This document shows, piece by piece, positions 51,327 to 59,907 of a stretch of 64,000 nucleotides of DNA (position 1 is the first letter of the stretch; each line of letters begins with the position of its first letter). The notes beneath the pieces are model-generated. The model was not told the origin of the DNA, did no database searches, and worked only from the letters and a program-made list of their open reading frames with translations. Origin of the DNA: Thermogemmatispora sp042408735 (GTDB lineage: Bacteria; Chloroflexota; Ktedonobacteria; Ktedonobacterales; Ktedonobacteraceae); contig NZ_JBHOQV010000093.1 in NCBI RefSeq assembly GCF_042408735.1, positions 1 to 64,000 on the forward strand. Reading direction: 5' to 3'. A program made the position numbers and the translations under genes.

Positions 51327-52496
51327 CTAGAGCGAGGGCAGCGGCGGGGCCAGCGTCAGTAGCTGCCACTCGCCCTGCCCATTCTGCTCGACAATGGCCC
51401 GATAGCTGCGCAGGACGAAGAGCTGAAAGCGGAAGGCCATGATGACCGTCGCCCCCGTCGGCAAGCGGCGCCCAGGGGGCGGCTCTAACAAGCACTGATA
51501 ATCGATGAACTGCGGCGGTGGGAAGCGCACAGCCACCGGCGCGCTCTCCTCCAGCTCCTCGGGAGTGGTGCCTACCAGGGCCTGGCGCGCGTGGGCGCGA
51601 GCGTAGAGGCCGCCGCCATAGGCCAGAGCCTGACCCGAAGGAAGCTGGGCTGAGACCTCGCTGACGTAGACGACCGCTGGCTCCTCCTCGCTGCCGCCCA
51701 GGCTCTGCTCGGGCGTCGTGCCAGTCAAGGCATGGCCCGGCTCGCCGTGGGTCGCCCCATAGCGCGCCAGCAACGGCAGCACGCTCAGCGAGGTATTGCC
51801 GGGTGCATTGACCTGCTCAATGGCGAAGCCGGCGGCCCGCAGCCGCTCGGCAGAGGCGACCAGGGCCTCCAGGTTGGCTGTGGGACGATAGGAGGCCGCC
51901 TCTTCGTCCCAGGTGAAACAGGGATAGCTAGTGACCCCGCTCACGCGCAGGCCGGGCAGGTGCGCAATGGCCGTCGCCGCCGCCAGGACCTCCTCTGGCG
52001 CGAAACCGCCCTCCTGACCCGGGAAGCAATCGCCGCCGTTGATGCGCAAGAGCACCGGCTGCACCCGTCCCTGAGCCTGAGCGGCTCGCCCGACCACCGC
52101 CGCCGCCTCCAGGTCCAACAGCGTCCAGACCTCGGGACAGGCCCGCGCCATGAGAGTTGGCACGAGACGCACGGGCACCGGCACCAGATGGCCCACATGC
52201 TGCACCGCGGCCCCCTGAGCCAGCAGAGCCTCGGCCCCCATCCAGTCGACAGCCACCGCCCCGGCAATGGAGGAGCGGATGGCCGTCACGAGCTGGACAT
52301 CGTAGGCAATCTGCTTGGCCATGTAGTAGAGCTTCAGCCCAAGCGCCGCCGCTCGCGCCGCCAGGCGCTCCGCATTGCGCCGCACCGCGCCGCGGTCAAA
52401 GACAAAGGTATTGGGGGGAATCGCCCCGCTGCGGTGCAGTTGGGCCGCGAAGCGCAGCAGCCCGGGATTGCGCTTGCGCACAGCGTCGAGAAACAT
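51327..52496 (-). CDS. yhfX: YhfX-like PLP enzyme (alanine-racemase fold)
   Basis: 389 residues, the size of E. coli YhfX. The N-terminal barrel is of alanine-racemase type: FVFDRGAVRRNAERLAARA and the PLP-binding Lys61 in YYMAKQIAYDV. Other barrel parts are VLLRINGGDCFPGQEGG, VSGVTSYPCFTWD and HGEPGHALTGTTP. The reaction is not known for any member; a racemase or decarboxylase acting on an amino acid derivative is expected. It is the last gene of the yhf-like operon and starts 4 bases behind the yhfS-like stop. Confidence 0.88.
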   Translation of the reverse strand: MFLDAVRKRNPGLLRFAAQLHRSGAIPPNTFVFDRGAVRRNAERLAARAAALGLKLYYMAKQIAYDVQLVTAIRSSIAGAVAVDWMGAEALLAQGAAVQHVGHLVPVPVRLVPTLMARACPEVWTLLDLEAAAVVGRAAQAQGRVQPVLLRINGGDCFPGQEGGFAPEEVLAAATAIAHLPGLRVSGVTSYPCFTWDEEAASYRPTANLEALVASAERLRAAGFAIEQVNAPGNTSLSVLPLLARYGATHGEPGHALTGTTPEQSLGGSEEEPAVVYVSEVSAQLPSGQALAYGGGLYARAHARQALVGTTPEELEESAPVAVRFPPPQFIDYQCLLEPPPGRRLPTGATVIMAFRFQLFVLRSYRAIVEQNGQGEWQLLTLAPPLPSL

Positions 52497-52500
52497 ACGG

Positions 52501-53622
52501 TCATACCTCGCTCAGAGCCTCTTCCAGGATGGCCAGCACGGTCTCGGGGCCGGCCCGCATGGGATTGATGCGTAGCCAGTGCCACGCCTCCTCCTCTCCC
52601 AGGCTGGCCGCCATCGTACCCGAGACCCGGTAAAAGAGAGGCGCCAGCTCGTAGCGAGCCATCGCTCCGACCGGAAAGGGGGCAGCGCCACGTTCAGCCG
52701 CGCGCGCAATCACCTGAGCGGCCCGCGGCTGGCGCAGGCGCAGGAGGATGACCGGCGACTGCAGGTTGGCCACATGCGCTTCGTCCACTGCGCGCGCACA
52801 GGCCGGCGGCGGGGCTGCCCGCAGCCGGGCGACCACCTCCTCGGCGCAGCTCTGAGTGAGAGCGTTGGCGACAAAGGCCAGAGCCAGGCCCAGCAGCACT
52901 TCCTGCGCCTGAAAGCCTTGCACGCGACTCCCTCCCGAGTACATGTCGGCCCGGATCGCGCGCGCGAGCTGACGGGAACAGAGCACCACGCCAACCCCCT
53001 CGGGACCGAGCAGCTTGTAGGCCGAGAAGGCACTGACATCGGCCCCCAGCTCAACGCCGATGCGCGGTGTATTGGCCACAGCGTAGTTATCGTCTACGAC
53101 GATCGGCAGCTCGGGCCTGATGGCCCGCGCCTCGGCAATGACTGCTGCCAGATCATAGTGATCATGTGGAGACTGGCGCGTATGCTGCAGGTAGATAGCC
53201 CGCAGCTCTTTGTCGCCCGTCAGCACCTGGCGCAAGCGCGCGCTGTCGTGCAGATCGACGGGCACCGCCACGTAGCCAGCAGCCCGGAAGGTGACCGCCG
53301 TGGTGGCATAGAGGGGCGCCGCATGCACCAGAACACGACTGAGAGGCGACAAGAGGGCAACAAGGGCAGCCCGAATAGCTCCCGTGCCAGCTCCGGTGAC
53401 CAGCACGGCCTCTTCGCAGCCGAAGAAGGCCGCCAGCGTTTGCTCGACACGGCGCGTGAAACGGCTGCCCGCTCCATCGGTCCCGACACCCAGCTCGCCG
53501 CGCGTCAGCCAGTCCTGGCCCGGGAAATGCTGACGCAGCACCTCGATCAGGCGAAACTGCAGGCGGCGAGCTTCTTCTAGCGTCAAAGGCGGCAGGCGGG
53601 CCCCCGGGTGCACCACGCTCAT
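52501..53622 (-). CDS. yhfS: YhfS-like PLP-dependent aminotransferase-fold enzyme
   Basis: 373 residues. ATG 53622 overlaps the php stop (ATGA) and has GGGAGG 5 bases upstream; a GTG two codons earlier is less likely. The fold-type I PLP enzyme shows VTGAGTGAIRAALVAL (phosphate-binding turn), VVDDNYAVANT (Asp contacting the pyridine N) and the Schiff-base Lys in SAYKLLGPEGVG. It resembles Cys-desulfurase/cystathionine-lyase-like enzymes and E. coli YhfS. Substrate unknown; action on the same amino compound as YhfX is likely. Confidence 0.87.
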   Translation of the reverse strand: MSVVHPGARLPPLTLEEARRLQFRLIEVLRQHFPGQDWLTRGELGVGTDGAGSRFTRRVEQTLAAFFGCEEAVLVTGAGTGAIRAALVALLSPLSRVLVHAAPLYATTAVTFRAAGYVAVPVDLHDSARLRQVLTGDKELRAIYLQHTRQSPHDHYDLAAVIAEARAIRPELPIVVDDNYAVANTPRIGVELGADVSAFSAYKLLGPEGVGVVLCSRQLARAIRADMYSGGSRVQGFQAQEVLLGLALAFVANALTQSCAEEVVARLRAAPPPACARAVDEAHVANLQSPVILLRLRQPRAAQVIARAAERGAAPFPVGAMARYELAPLFYRVSGTMAASLGEEEAWHWLRINPMRAGPETVLAILEEALSEV

Positions 53623-54584
53623 ACCCACCTCCCTCCCCGCGCTGCTGCCAGGAAGCGCCGCGGATTGTCAGAGACCAGCCTCTGGATGGTGGCCACCGGC
53701 AGGCCCGCCGCCTCCAGACGCGGCAGAAACTCGCGCACCAGATAGGCGTAGCCTTGCCCGCCGAGACGACGCAGGTAGCTGTTGCGCGAGATATCGCAGG
53801 AGAGCAAGAGCCTCTCCCCCAGACCGGCCTCGCAGAGGGCCAGGATCCAGGCGATGCGCCGCTCATCGGGAGCATAGCGCCGCTTGCCGATGGTATCGAA
53901 ACCGAGGTAGGCCCCCTGACGCGCCACCGCCAGCACCTCCTCCAGAGTCGGCGCCAAATCGAGATGCCCGATCAGCACCCGCTCCGGCTCCAGCCCTTCT
54001 TCGCCGCAGAGCAGTTGAAGCTGCCTCAGCCCCCCCTGGCCCAAATGGGCGTGAGTCGCCACCACTACCTCCTGGCGCCTGGCGACCCGGGCCACGGCCC
54101 GCAGGACCTTCTCCTCATCGGGGTGGAGCACGCTTCCGGAGCCGCCAATCTCGCCCAAGACCAGCGGACGCACCTCGCTGCCATCGAGGCCGGTCGCCAG
54201 CTCTTCCTCGAGCAGGGCCACAACCTCATCCAGGCTGAGAGAGGCCAGCTCCGGCGGATGGAAGCGTTGATGATAAAAACCGGTGCTTGGAATGATCTGC
54301 ACGCCGCTGGCAAGCTGCAACTGACGCAGGCGTCCCACGTCACGCCCCATCCCGCGGCAGGTCTGCTCGATCAGCGCCGCCACGCCAAGGCTTCTCAGCT
54401 CGACCAGCTCCTCGGCAATCAGATCCAGGCGGTCCAGCTTGCCCTCCGGGTCCTCGGGCGTTGTCAGATCCAGCCAGAGGTGCTCATGGGCATAAATGAG
54501 ACCATCAGCCAGCGGCTGCAGCCCGGCAGCCGTCGGCACCAGCAGCCGCCCAGGCGGCTTTTCAGGGGCACTGGCCACAGACAA
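53619..54584 (-). CDS. php: Phosphotriesterase-homology protein (Php/YhfV)
   Basis: 321 residues, TTG start behind AAAGGAG. Binuclear-metal TIM barrel of the phosphotriesterase family: H33 and H35 in YAHEHLW, Glu in LVLGEIGGSG where classical PTE has a carboxylated Lys, His in VVATHAHLGQGG, His in LIGHLDLAP and Asp in LLLSCDISRN. Family members are mostly lactonases; the yhf-operon type has no established substrate. It lies between the YhfT transporter-like gene and YhfS. Confidence 0.9.
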   Translation of the reverse strand: MSVASAPEKPPGRLLVPTAAGLQPLADGLIYAHEHLWLDLTTPEDPEGKLDRLDLIAEELVELRSLGVAALIEQTCRGMGRDVGRLRQLQLASGVQIIPSTGFYHQRFHPPELASLSLDEVVALLEEELATGLDGSEVRPLVLGEIGGSGSVLHPDEEKVLRAVARVARRQEVVVATHAHLGQGGLRQLQLLCGEEGLEPERVLIGHLDLAPTLEEVLAVARQGAYLGFDTIGKRRYAPDERRIAWILALCEAGLGERLLLSCDISRNSYLRRLGGQGYAYLVREFLPRLEAAGLPVATIQRLVSDNPRRFLAAARGGRWV

Positions 54585-54739
54585 GTACAGCTCCTTTCCA
54601 GTCCAGCCAGAATGATCAAGTTCAAAGCCCAGACCCTCAGCCCTGCGCGAGGAAGGCGGCGGCAGCCAGCCACGGGCGAGCCAGGCTCAGTCATGGCAGG
54701 CTCCACCCACCTTCCTCCCTCCTCAGGCAGACAGGCCAC

Positions 54740-56110
54740 CTACTTGATCGGGATCGGCGTAAAGAGATGGGCATAGGCCAGCAGATTCAGAGCAATACCA
54801 GCAATGATGACTCCCACCGGCCCAGCCGCCATGCGCACCACTGGGCGCCCCAGAACCTCATTGAGGGCGTAGAGGCCGCCCACGATGGCAATTCCCAGGC
54901 CGGCGGCCATAGCGTTGCCCGCCGCCAGCGAGCCGAAGAGAATAGCCACCTCCAGTGTCAGGTTAATGGCGTTGCGAATGTTATCGGAGGCATCGCGAAT
55001 GGTGTGTAGGGCCGCAATGCCCCTGGCGATATAGCTCAGGATAAAGACCTCGATGCCAAAGAGCAAAGCCCCCGCAATGGCCGCCAGGATCGGGTTCGGC
55101 AACAGGTAGGCCACCGGATAGATCAAGGTGAAGCCCACGATCTGGAAAGCCCCAGAGGCCACCGCCGTCGTCACAATCAGAGGGATGAAGCCGAGGGCGC
55201 GATAAAAGTCGATCTGGGCTGCATTGGCAAACTGGCCCTTGGCAATGATGTAGCTGGTCGCCTCGCCGCCGGCAAACATATGTGTATTCACGAGGACCCC
55301 GAGCAGGAGACCCATGATCATAAAATAGGGAGCATGGCGACGCAGGCGAGCGGCATTGGCCGCAAAGATCGACGAGGTCTCATCATCGGCGGTGCTCGCC
55401 AGCGTGCTGGCTGAGGCCGGGGGATCGTCCTCCTCAGCCGCCTCCGGGGAGGCCGGCGCCGGCTGAGCCTGCAGCCGCGCGGCGCGCGCGCGCCTTACCT
55501 CCTCAGCCACGGCGAAGGCCACCAGCAGAATGACGCCGATGGCCATCGTCGTCGCCCCCGGGAACACCGAGGGCAGCCACTTCATGGTCACCAGCATAAC
55601 AAAGACGCTCACAACGAAGGTAATGATCCCACGCAGACGCCCGAACTGCATCGTCACCGCCACCGCCGGGAAGAAGGAGAAGAGATAGAGGATGGGCGTC
55701 GACATCTGCTGCATGGCTGTCAGGAAGTTGACCGGCAGGCTATTAGCCGCCGTGGTCGCAGCGCTCAGACCGAAGACGACGACGGCTCCCCAGGCCGCCC
55801 CGAGGATGGGAGCAATCCACTTGCGCGGCGAGAGAATGCCGAGGATGTCCGACGGCAAAAAAAGGACCCAGGGATTGAGAACCCCAGAGGAGAAGGCGAC
55901 AGGCACGCCAAGACCAAAGATGAAGCCCGCCGAGAGGCCGAAGGCGATGGCCGTCATCTGGGGACGCGCCAGCTCTCCACGATAGAAGTCGAGCAGGAAG
56001 GGCCGCACACCGTCGTTGAAGACGGCCAGGGCCATCTGCGAGAGGAGCGCGGCAAAGGCCGTTGCCAGAATGGTGAAGACAATGACCAGGGGCGTCAGAT
56101 GCAGACTCAT
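54740..56110 (-). CDS. yhfT: YhfT-family integral membrane protein
   Basis: 456 residues with about eleven hydrophobic segments and one long polar Ala/Glu/Ser-rich loop in the middle (about residues 205-245). Segments such as MALAVFNDGVRPFLLDFYRGEL and FGLGVPVAFSSGVLNPWVLFLPSDILG match the YhfT family, which is found only in yhf-type operons. A transporter for the operon's substrate is the simplest idea. It stands between yhfU-like and php-like genes with gaps of 219 and 155 bp. Confidence 0.87.
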   Translation of the reverse strand: MSLHLTPLVIVFTILATAFAALLSQMALAVFNDGVRPFLLDFYRGELARPQMTAIAFGLSAGFIFGLGVPVAFSSGVLNPWVLFLPSDILGILSPRKWIAPILGAAWGAVVVFGLSAATTAANSLPVNFLTAMQQMSTPILYLFSFFPAVAVTMQFGRLRGIITFVVSVFVMLVTMKWLPSVFPGATTMAIGVILLVAFAVAEEVRRARAARLQAQPAPASPEAAEEDDPPASASTLASTADDETSSIFAANAARLRRHAPYFMIMGLLLGVLVNTHMFAGGEATSYIIAKGQFANAAQIDFYRALGFIPLIVTTAVASGAFQIVGFTLIYPVAYLLPNPILAAIAGALLFGIEVFILSYIARGIAALHTIRDASDNIRNAINLTLEVAILFGSLAAGNAMAAGLGIAIVGGLYALNEVLGRPVVRMAAGPVGVIIAGIALNLLAYAHLFTPIPIK

Positions 56111-56329
56111 AGCGGACCTTTCCTTTCACGACGTCCCCCTGCCCGGATTGAACCGCGCCTTCCGCCCGACCCTAAAACCAGGCGGACGCTGCCGGGCGCC
56201 AGCACGGCAGGACAGGGCGTCGTCTAGTATCCTGTGCTGCGCTTTCGGGGAGCCAACTACCACCCTAGCGCGTGGCTGGCTATGTTCGCTTGATAGCTGG
56301 TCGGCTGACCGGGGCCAGGCACCGACAAG

Positions 56330-56701
56330 TTATGTGCGCGGTGGCTGGTAAGTCTGAATAGCCTCGACCAGCACGGGGACTATGGCGTTGATCTGGTCGA
56401 CGGAGACGCCAAAGGCGCGAATCCCTGCCGCGAGCAGCTTCTGCACATCTTCGACGCTGACACGCGCTTGCCGCCCAAAGGTGTGACAGCGCTGCCGCCC
56501 AAGAAAGGCCATCAGGGCGCCCAGAGAGCCACCCGCCCCGGTGTGGCAGGTGCCGATATAGTAGGCGTCGCTGCGGCGCTTGAGAAGCTGACCAGCCTCC
56601 AGATCGTTGCTAACGACAACGGTGAGAGTGGGGTCGCGGCGCTGTTCGAGCAGGCGCTTGAGATCGGCCTTGCCAACGCCGCCAATATAGATGGTTGCCA
56701 T
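56330..56701 (-). CDS. yhfU: YhfU-like protein (DUF2620)
   Basis: 123 residues, near the size of E. coli YhfU. It begins IYIGGVGKADLKRLLEQR and contains SDAYYIGTCHTGAGGSLGALMAFLGRQRC and IRAFGVSVDQINAIVPVLVEAI, the conserved core of DUF2620. The Gly-rich CHTGAGGSLG loop looks like a nucleotide- or phosphate-binding turn. No reaction is known. It belongs with YhfT, perhaps as a soluble partner of the membrane protein. Confidence 0.85.
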   Translation of the reverse strand: MATIYIGGVGKADLKRLLEQRRDPTLTVVVSNDLEAGQLLKRRSDAYYIGTCHTGAGGSLGALMAFLGRQRCHTFGRQARVSVEDVQKLLAAGIRAFGVSVDQINAIVPVLVEAIQTYQPPRT

Positions 56702-56908
56702 CGTTCGCGCACCTCCTGCCTCTCTGATGGCCGCCTGACAGGCAGGCCCGTGCCAGGCTTTACTGTCGTCCGGTCATGTTGTTGATCGGCTGAGTCAGTT
56801 GCTGGTTAAGACTGGCCGTCCTCACCTCCCTCGCTGCTCGGCCCTTTACTCGGGTCAGCGATCCGCCCGCTGATCTGGCGAGATGCGCGCCCGAGGCCGG
56901 CGTCCAGG

Positions 56909-57295
56909 CTAGGCTTCCTCACCACGGAGCACCAAAGCCCCAAGGTGGAGCAGGAGAAAATCTTCTTCCTCGGCGGGCAGGCTGAGACCAAGCTGCTGGT
57001 GGGCCTGCTCGCGAATCTGGCGGGCCCAGTCCTCCAGGTGGGGCAGCGCCTTGAGGCTGCTGGCCTCCTCATGAACCAGCGGACTCCAGGCTGAGCCGAG
57101 GTCCTCGCCGCGCCGCACACGCTCCAGAGCGAGGAGCAGATGGCTGGCCAGCGGTCCCATGTGCTCTTCGTCTCCCGGACACTGGGCGGCCTGCTCTAGC
57201 CAGGCCAGCACCTGGCGCACAAAGGTGACGATCGGCGGGGCGGCCAGACGCTCGCTTTCAAAAACGGTCAGGCGCTGCTCCAGATCGGGCTTCAT
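56909..57295 (-). CDS. yhfY: YhfY-like PRD-domain protein
   Basis: 128 residues from ATG 57295, directly behind AAGGAGCAGGAG. The protein is a single PTS-regulation-domain-like helical bundle, with SHLLLALERVRRGEDLGSAW and LSLPAEEEDFLLLHLGALVL, the latter carrying the His of a PRD second half. It has no DNA-binding part. In enterobacteria YhfY lies next to the YhfZ regulator, as here, so it may modulate YhfZ or sense a metabolite. Confidence 0.82.
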   Translation of the reverse strand: MKPDLEQRLTVFESERLAAPPIVTFVRQVLAWLEQAAQCPGDEEHMGPLASHLLLALERVRRGEDLGSAWSPLVHEEASSLKALPHLEDWARQIREQAHQQLGLSLPAEEEDFLLLHLGALVLRGEEA

Positions 57296-57390
57296 CTCCT
57301 GCTCCTTCCTACTTGCCTGTCTATCTGGCTGCAAGAGAACTGCCGCCTCCTCAGCGGCTGGCTCCTAGACCTGCTCCGCGCGGACCAGCC

Positions 57391-58314
57391 TTAATAGCGG
57401 GGCAGGCGCCGCTGACTGAGAACCTCCTGCTGGGCGCTGGTGATCTCCTCGGGCGCGAAGATGCTGGTGAGCACCTGATAGACGGGGGCTTCGCGGAGGG
57501 CCACAATGGCGGCCTGCGTGGCCAGGACGCGCAGACGCTCCTCTCCCTGCAGGGGCAAGAGTCGCAGGTCGGGTGGCAGGCTGCCAACACCTTCGCGGTT
57601 CCAGATAATGGCGTCAAACTGCCCCTCACGCAGTAAGTCGAGAACTTGCAGGCGCCTGGCTGGAACGCTCTCCCAGTCTTGGCGCTCACGGAACTCCTCG
57701 GCGGTGAGCAGGATCTCATCGAGGGAGGTCTGGTCAACGCCGACGCGCCGGATCTGCTCGCGCGGCAGGCGACTGATGAGAATATGCTCGCTGACGTAAG
57801 AGCCGGGCGGCAGGCTGGTGACAATGGCCAGCTCGGGATAACGCCCTACCAGATGCTCGGCAGCCAGCAGCGACATCACGGCGTAGTGATAGTGCCCCTG
57901 GCGCACCATCTCGGCCCGCGAGAGCGAGCCTCGCTGATAGGTCATGTTGAAGGGCAGACCCGAGGCCTCCAGTCGGTCGTAAAGGGCCGTCGCTAGCCCC
58001 TCATAGCGCAGCGTGTAGGGCAAGGGCATGGAGCCAATCACCCATTCGTTGCCAGCATAGCGCCAGAGCAGCGGATAGTCTACCTGCTCCAGCACCGAGC
58101 CTTGAGATCCATGGGCCGCAACCACGATGGCTCCCGCCCGCGTCAGATAGCTGAAGGCTTCTTGCACGGTCCCATTGCCCGCACGCAGCCGACGCGCTAC
58201 GTCTACCATGCGCGGCAACCGCTCACCCTGGCGATAGCTCAGCAGCAGGCGCGCCAGCCCCAGGGTCACCTTGCCCGTCTGGGAGAGGAAGTCTTCGGTC
58301 TCCGGCAGAGCCAT
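57391..58314 (-). CDS. yhfZ: YhfZ-like transcriptional regulator (winged HTH + binding-protein fold)
   Basis: 307 residues from ATG 58314; a GTG at 58353 in frame has less support. N-terminal GntR-like winged helix (LLLSYRQGERLPRMVDVARRLRAGNGTVQEAFSYLTRAGAIVV, about 20-70), then a periplasmic-binding-like domain (MPLPYTLRYEGLATALYDRLEASGLPF, YAVMSLLAAEHLVGRYPELAIV, DAIIWNREGVGSLPPDLRLLPL). The build matches E. coli YhfZ. It is the first gene of the operon and its promoter carries a palindrome over the start site, so autoregulation is likely. Confidence 0.87.
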   Translation of the reverse strand: MALPETEDFLSQTGKVTLGLARLLLSYRQGERLPRMVDVARRLRAGNGTVQEAFSYLTRAGAIVVAAHGSQGSVLEQVDYPLLWRYAGNEWVIGSMPLPYTLRYEGLATALYDRLEASGLPFNMTYQRGSLSRAEMVRQGHYHYAVMSLLAAEHLVGRYPELAIVTSLPPGSYVSEHILISRLPREQIRRVGVDQTSLDEILLTAEEFRERQDWESVPARRLQVLDLLREGQFDAIIWNREGVGSLPPDLRLLPLQGEERLRVLATQAAIVALREAPVYQVLTSIFAPEEITSAQQEVLSQRRLPRY

Positions 58315-58807
58315 ATTGGTGGCGCTCTCCTTCTCTCTCCTCACCGTCTTCACTCAACTCAATATCCAGAATACTGGATAGAGTATAACCGATGGTGCAC
58401 CCTTTGTCAATGCGGCGCCTTCCTTGTCCAGGGAGAGGAAAGTGGGAAGGCCGCCCCCTGTCACGGAAGGGAGTGAGATCGCTCTCCTCATGGTAGAGAA
58501 GCGTTGCTCAGCTTGCGCTCTCCTCTGGAGAGCACCCGAGTGAGCCGCGCAGATGGGCCTGGGCGCCCAGGGAGCGCCAGCCGGTCTGCTCCCTGGTCCA
58601 TCGAGAGGGGCAGAAGGCCACAGACAACGGGAGGGGAGGGGCTGCCGGCGGGGGAAAAGGGGAGGCCGCGGATGGACGCCCGGGACGGACCGTCCACGAG
58701 CGCAGGCAGAGGTAGGGGCAACGTGCTCCGCAGCCTCCCCGTCTGCTCGGGGCTGGAAACAGGGGAGGACTGCCCGGGTCAGATCGTCTCAGGCAGGGCC
58801 AGTCCTT
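58315..58807. other. Intergenic region; yhfZ promoter at left, nothing seen at right
   Basis: The first 95 bases hold the yhfZ promoter and operator. From 58411 to 58807 the sequence is GC-rich with only low-complexity frames. No terminator of the upstream FAH gene with a T-tract was recognised. Confidence 0.4.
58363..58410 (-). promoter_or_regulatory. yhfZ promoter with overlapping palindromic operator
   Basis: Leftward: TTGACA (58410-58405), exactly 17 bp, TATACT (58387-58382), as close to consensus as any in the window. The palindrome TATCCAG-AATA-CTGGATA (58363-58380) lies over the expected transcription start near 58375. The layout is the same as at the gntR operator (26413) but the half-sites differ. 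Confidence 0.8.
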
Positions 58808-59809
58808 TCAGCTCGCAGCGGAAGCCTGGCGCGGCTTCGGCAGCCAACCGGGAGGCTCCGGCTGGCCGATGCGATTGCGCAGCAGGCCCAGGCCACTGAC
58901 CTCTAGCTCGACTAGATCGCCGGGCTGCAGCGAGCGCCCATGTTCGGCTCCGCTTCCCGTTCCAACGGTGCCGGAGCCAAGCAGCTCGCCGGGCCAGAGG
59001 GTCTCGCCGCAAGCGGCGTACGCCACCAGCTCCTCGATCTTCCAGGTCAGGCTGGCCGTTGAGCCGCGCGACCACTCTTCGCCGTTGACGCGCGCCACCA
59101 TGCTCAAATCGTAGAGAGCAACTTCATCGCAGGTGGCAATCCAGGGACCGAGGGCGGTTGCAAAGTCCTTGCCCTTCGCCGGACCAAAGCCGCTGCTCAT
59201 CTCAGGTCCCTGAACATCGCGCGCGCTGAAGTCGTTGAGGATCGTCACCCCAAAGAGATGGGAGAGGGCTTCCTCGGGGAGCAGGTTGCGGCCAGGCTTG
59301 CCGATGACCAGTCCGATTTCCAGCTCGTAGTCCAGATGGCGAGTATAGTGTGGCCAGGGAACCTCGGCCTCGGGCGCGATCATGCCCAGGGGATTGATCT
59401 TAAAGTACGGTGGCCGCTGGTAGAACTCCGGGAAAATGGTCCCTCCCTGGCGAGCCGCCATATTGCGCACATGCTGCTCAAAGGCCGTAAAATCGCGGAT
59501 CAAGGGGGGATCGAGCGGTGGCAGCCAGCGCAGACCCTCGAGGGGCCGCACTGCCTCCTCCGCTGGGGCGGCGCTCGCCTCGGCAGCCGCCTCGACAAAT
59601 GGCTCCCCCAGGGCGATGGCCGCGCTCATGCTGGCTGGGAAGAGAGCCGTGGCCAGCCGCCGGGCCGCCTCGCGCGTTGCCCCCCGCCGTTCGAGGCGCA
59701 GGCGCCAGGCCGTGGCCAGATCGATGACGCGCCGTTTCTCCGGCTGGACCACGACCAGACGCGCCTCTTCTCCATCGACGCCAGTAATAGCGATACGAGC
59801 GAATTTCAC
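58808..59809 (-). CDS. FAH-family hydrolase next to a liv-type transporter
   Basis: 333 residues, GTG start. The catalytic C-terminal domain has LDYELEIGLVIGKPGRNLLPEEALSHLFG, ILNDFSARDVQGPE, GPAKGKDFATALGPWIA and GSGTVGTGSGAEHGRSLQPGDLVELEVSG; the N-terminal ~110 residues are an extra domain as in two-domain FAH proteins. It is only moderately similar to the FAH protein at 39691. It follows livM by 98 bp and is probably co-transcribed, so the imported compound may be a carboxylic acid that it cleaves. Exact substrate unknown. Confidence 0.88.
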   Translation of the reverse strand: MKFARIAITGVDGEEARLVVVQPEKRRVIDLATAWRLRLERRGATREAARRLATALFPASMSAAIALGEPFVEAAAEASAAPAEEAVRPLEGLRWLPPLDPPLIRDFTAFEQHVRNMAARQGGTIFPEFYQRPPYFKINPLGMIAPEAEVPWPHYTRHLDYELEIGLVIGKPGRNLLPEEALSHLFGVTILNDFSARDVQGPEMSSGFGPAKGKDFATALGPWIATCDEVALYDLSMVARVNGEEWSRGSTASLTWKIEELVAYAACGETLWPGELLGSGTVGTGSGAEHGRSLQPGDLVELEVSGLGLLRNRIGQPEPPGWLPKPRQASAAS

Positions 59810-59907
59810 AGTTTTATCACCTTTCTAGCCTTATTCTCCTCTATTGCTATCTCTCTTGCCCAGAGCGATCAGGTCCTGCCTTCCTGTCCTGGCGGCCCGC
59901 GATCCCG

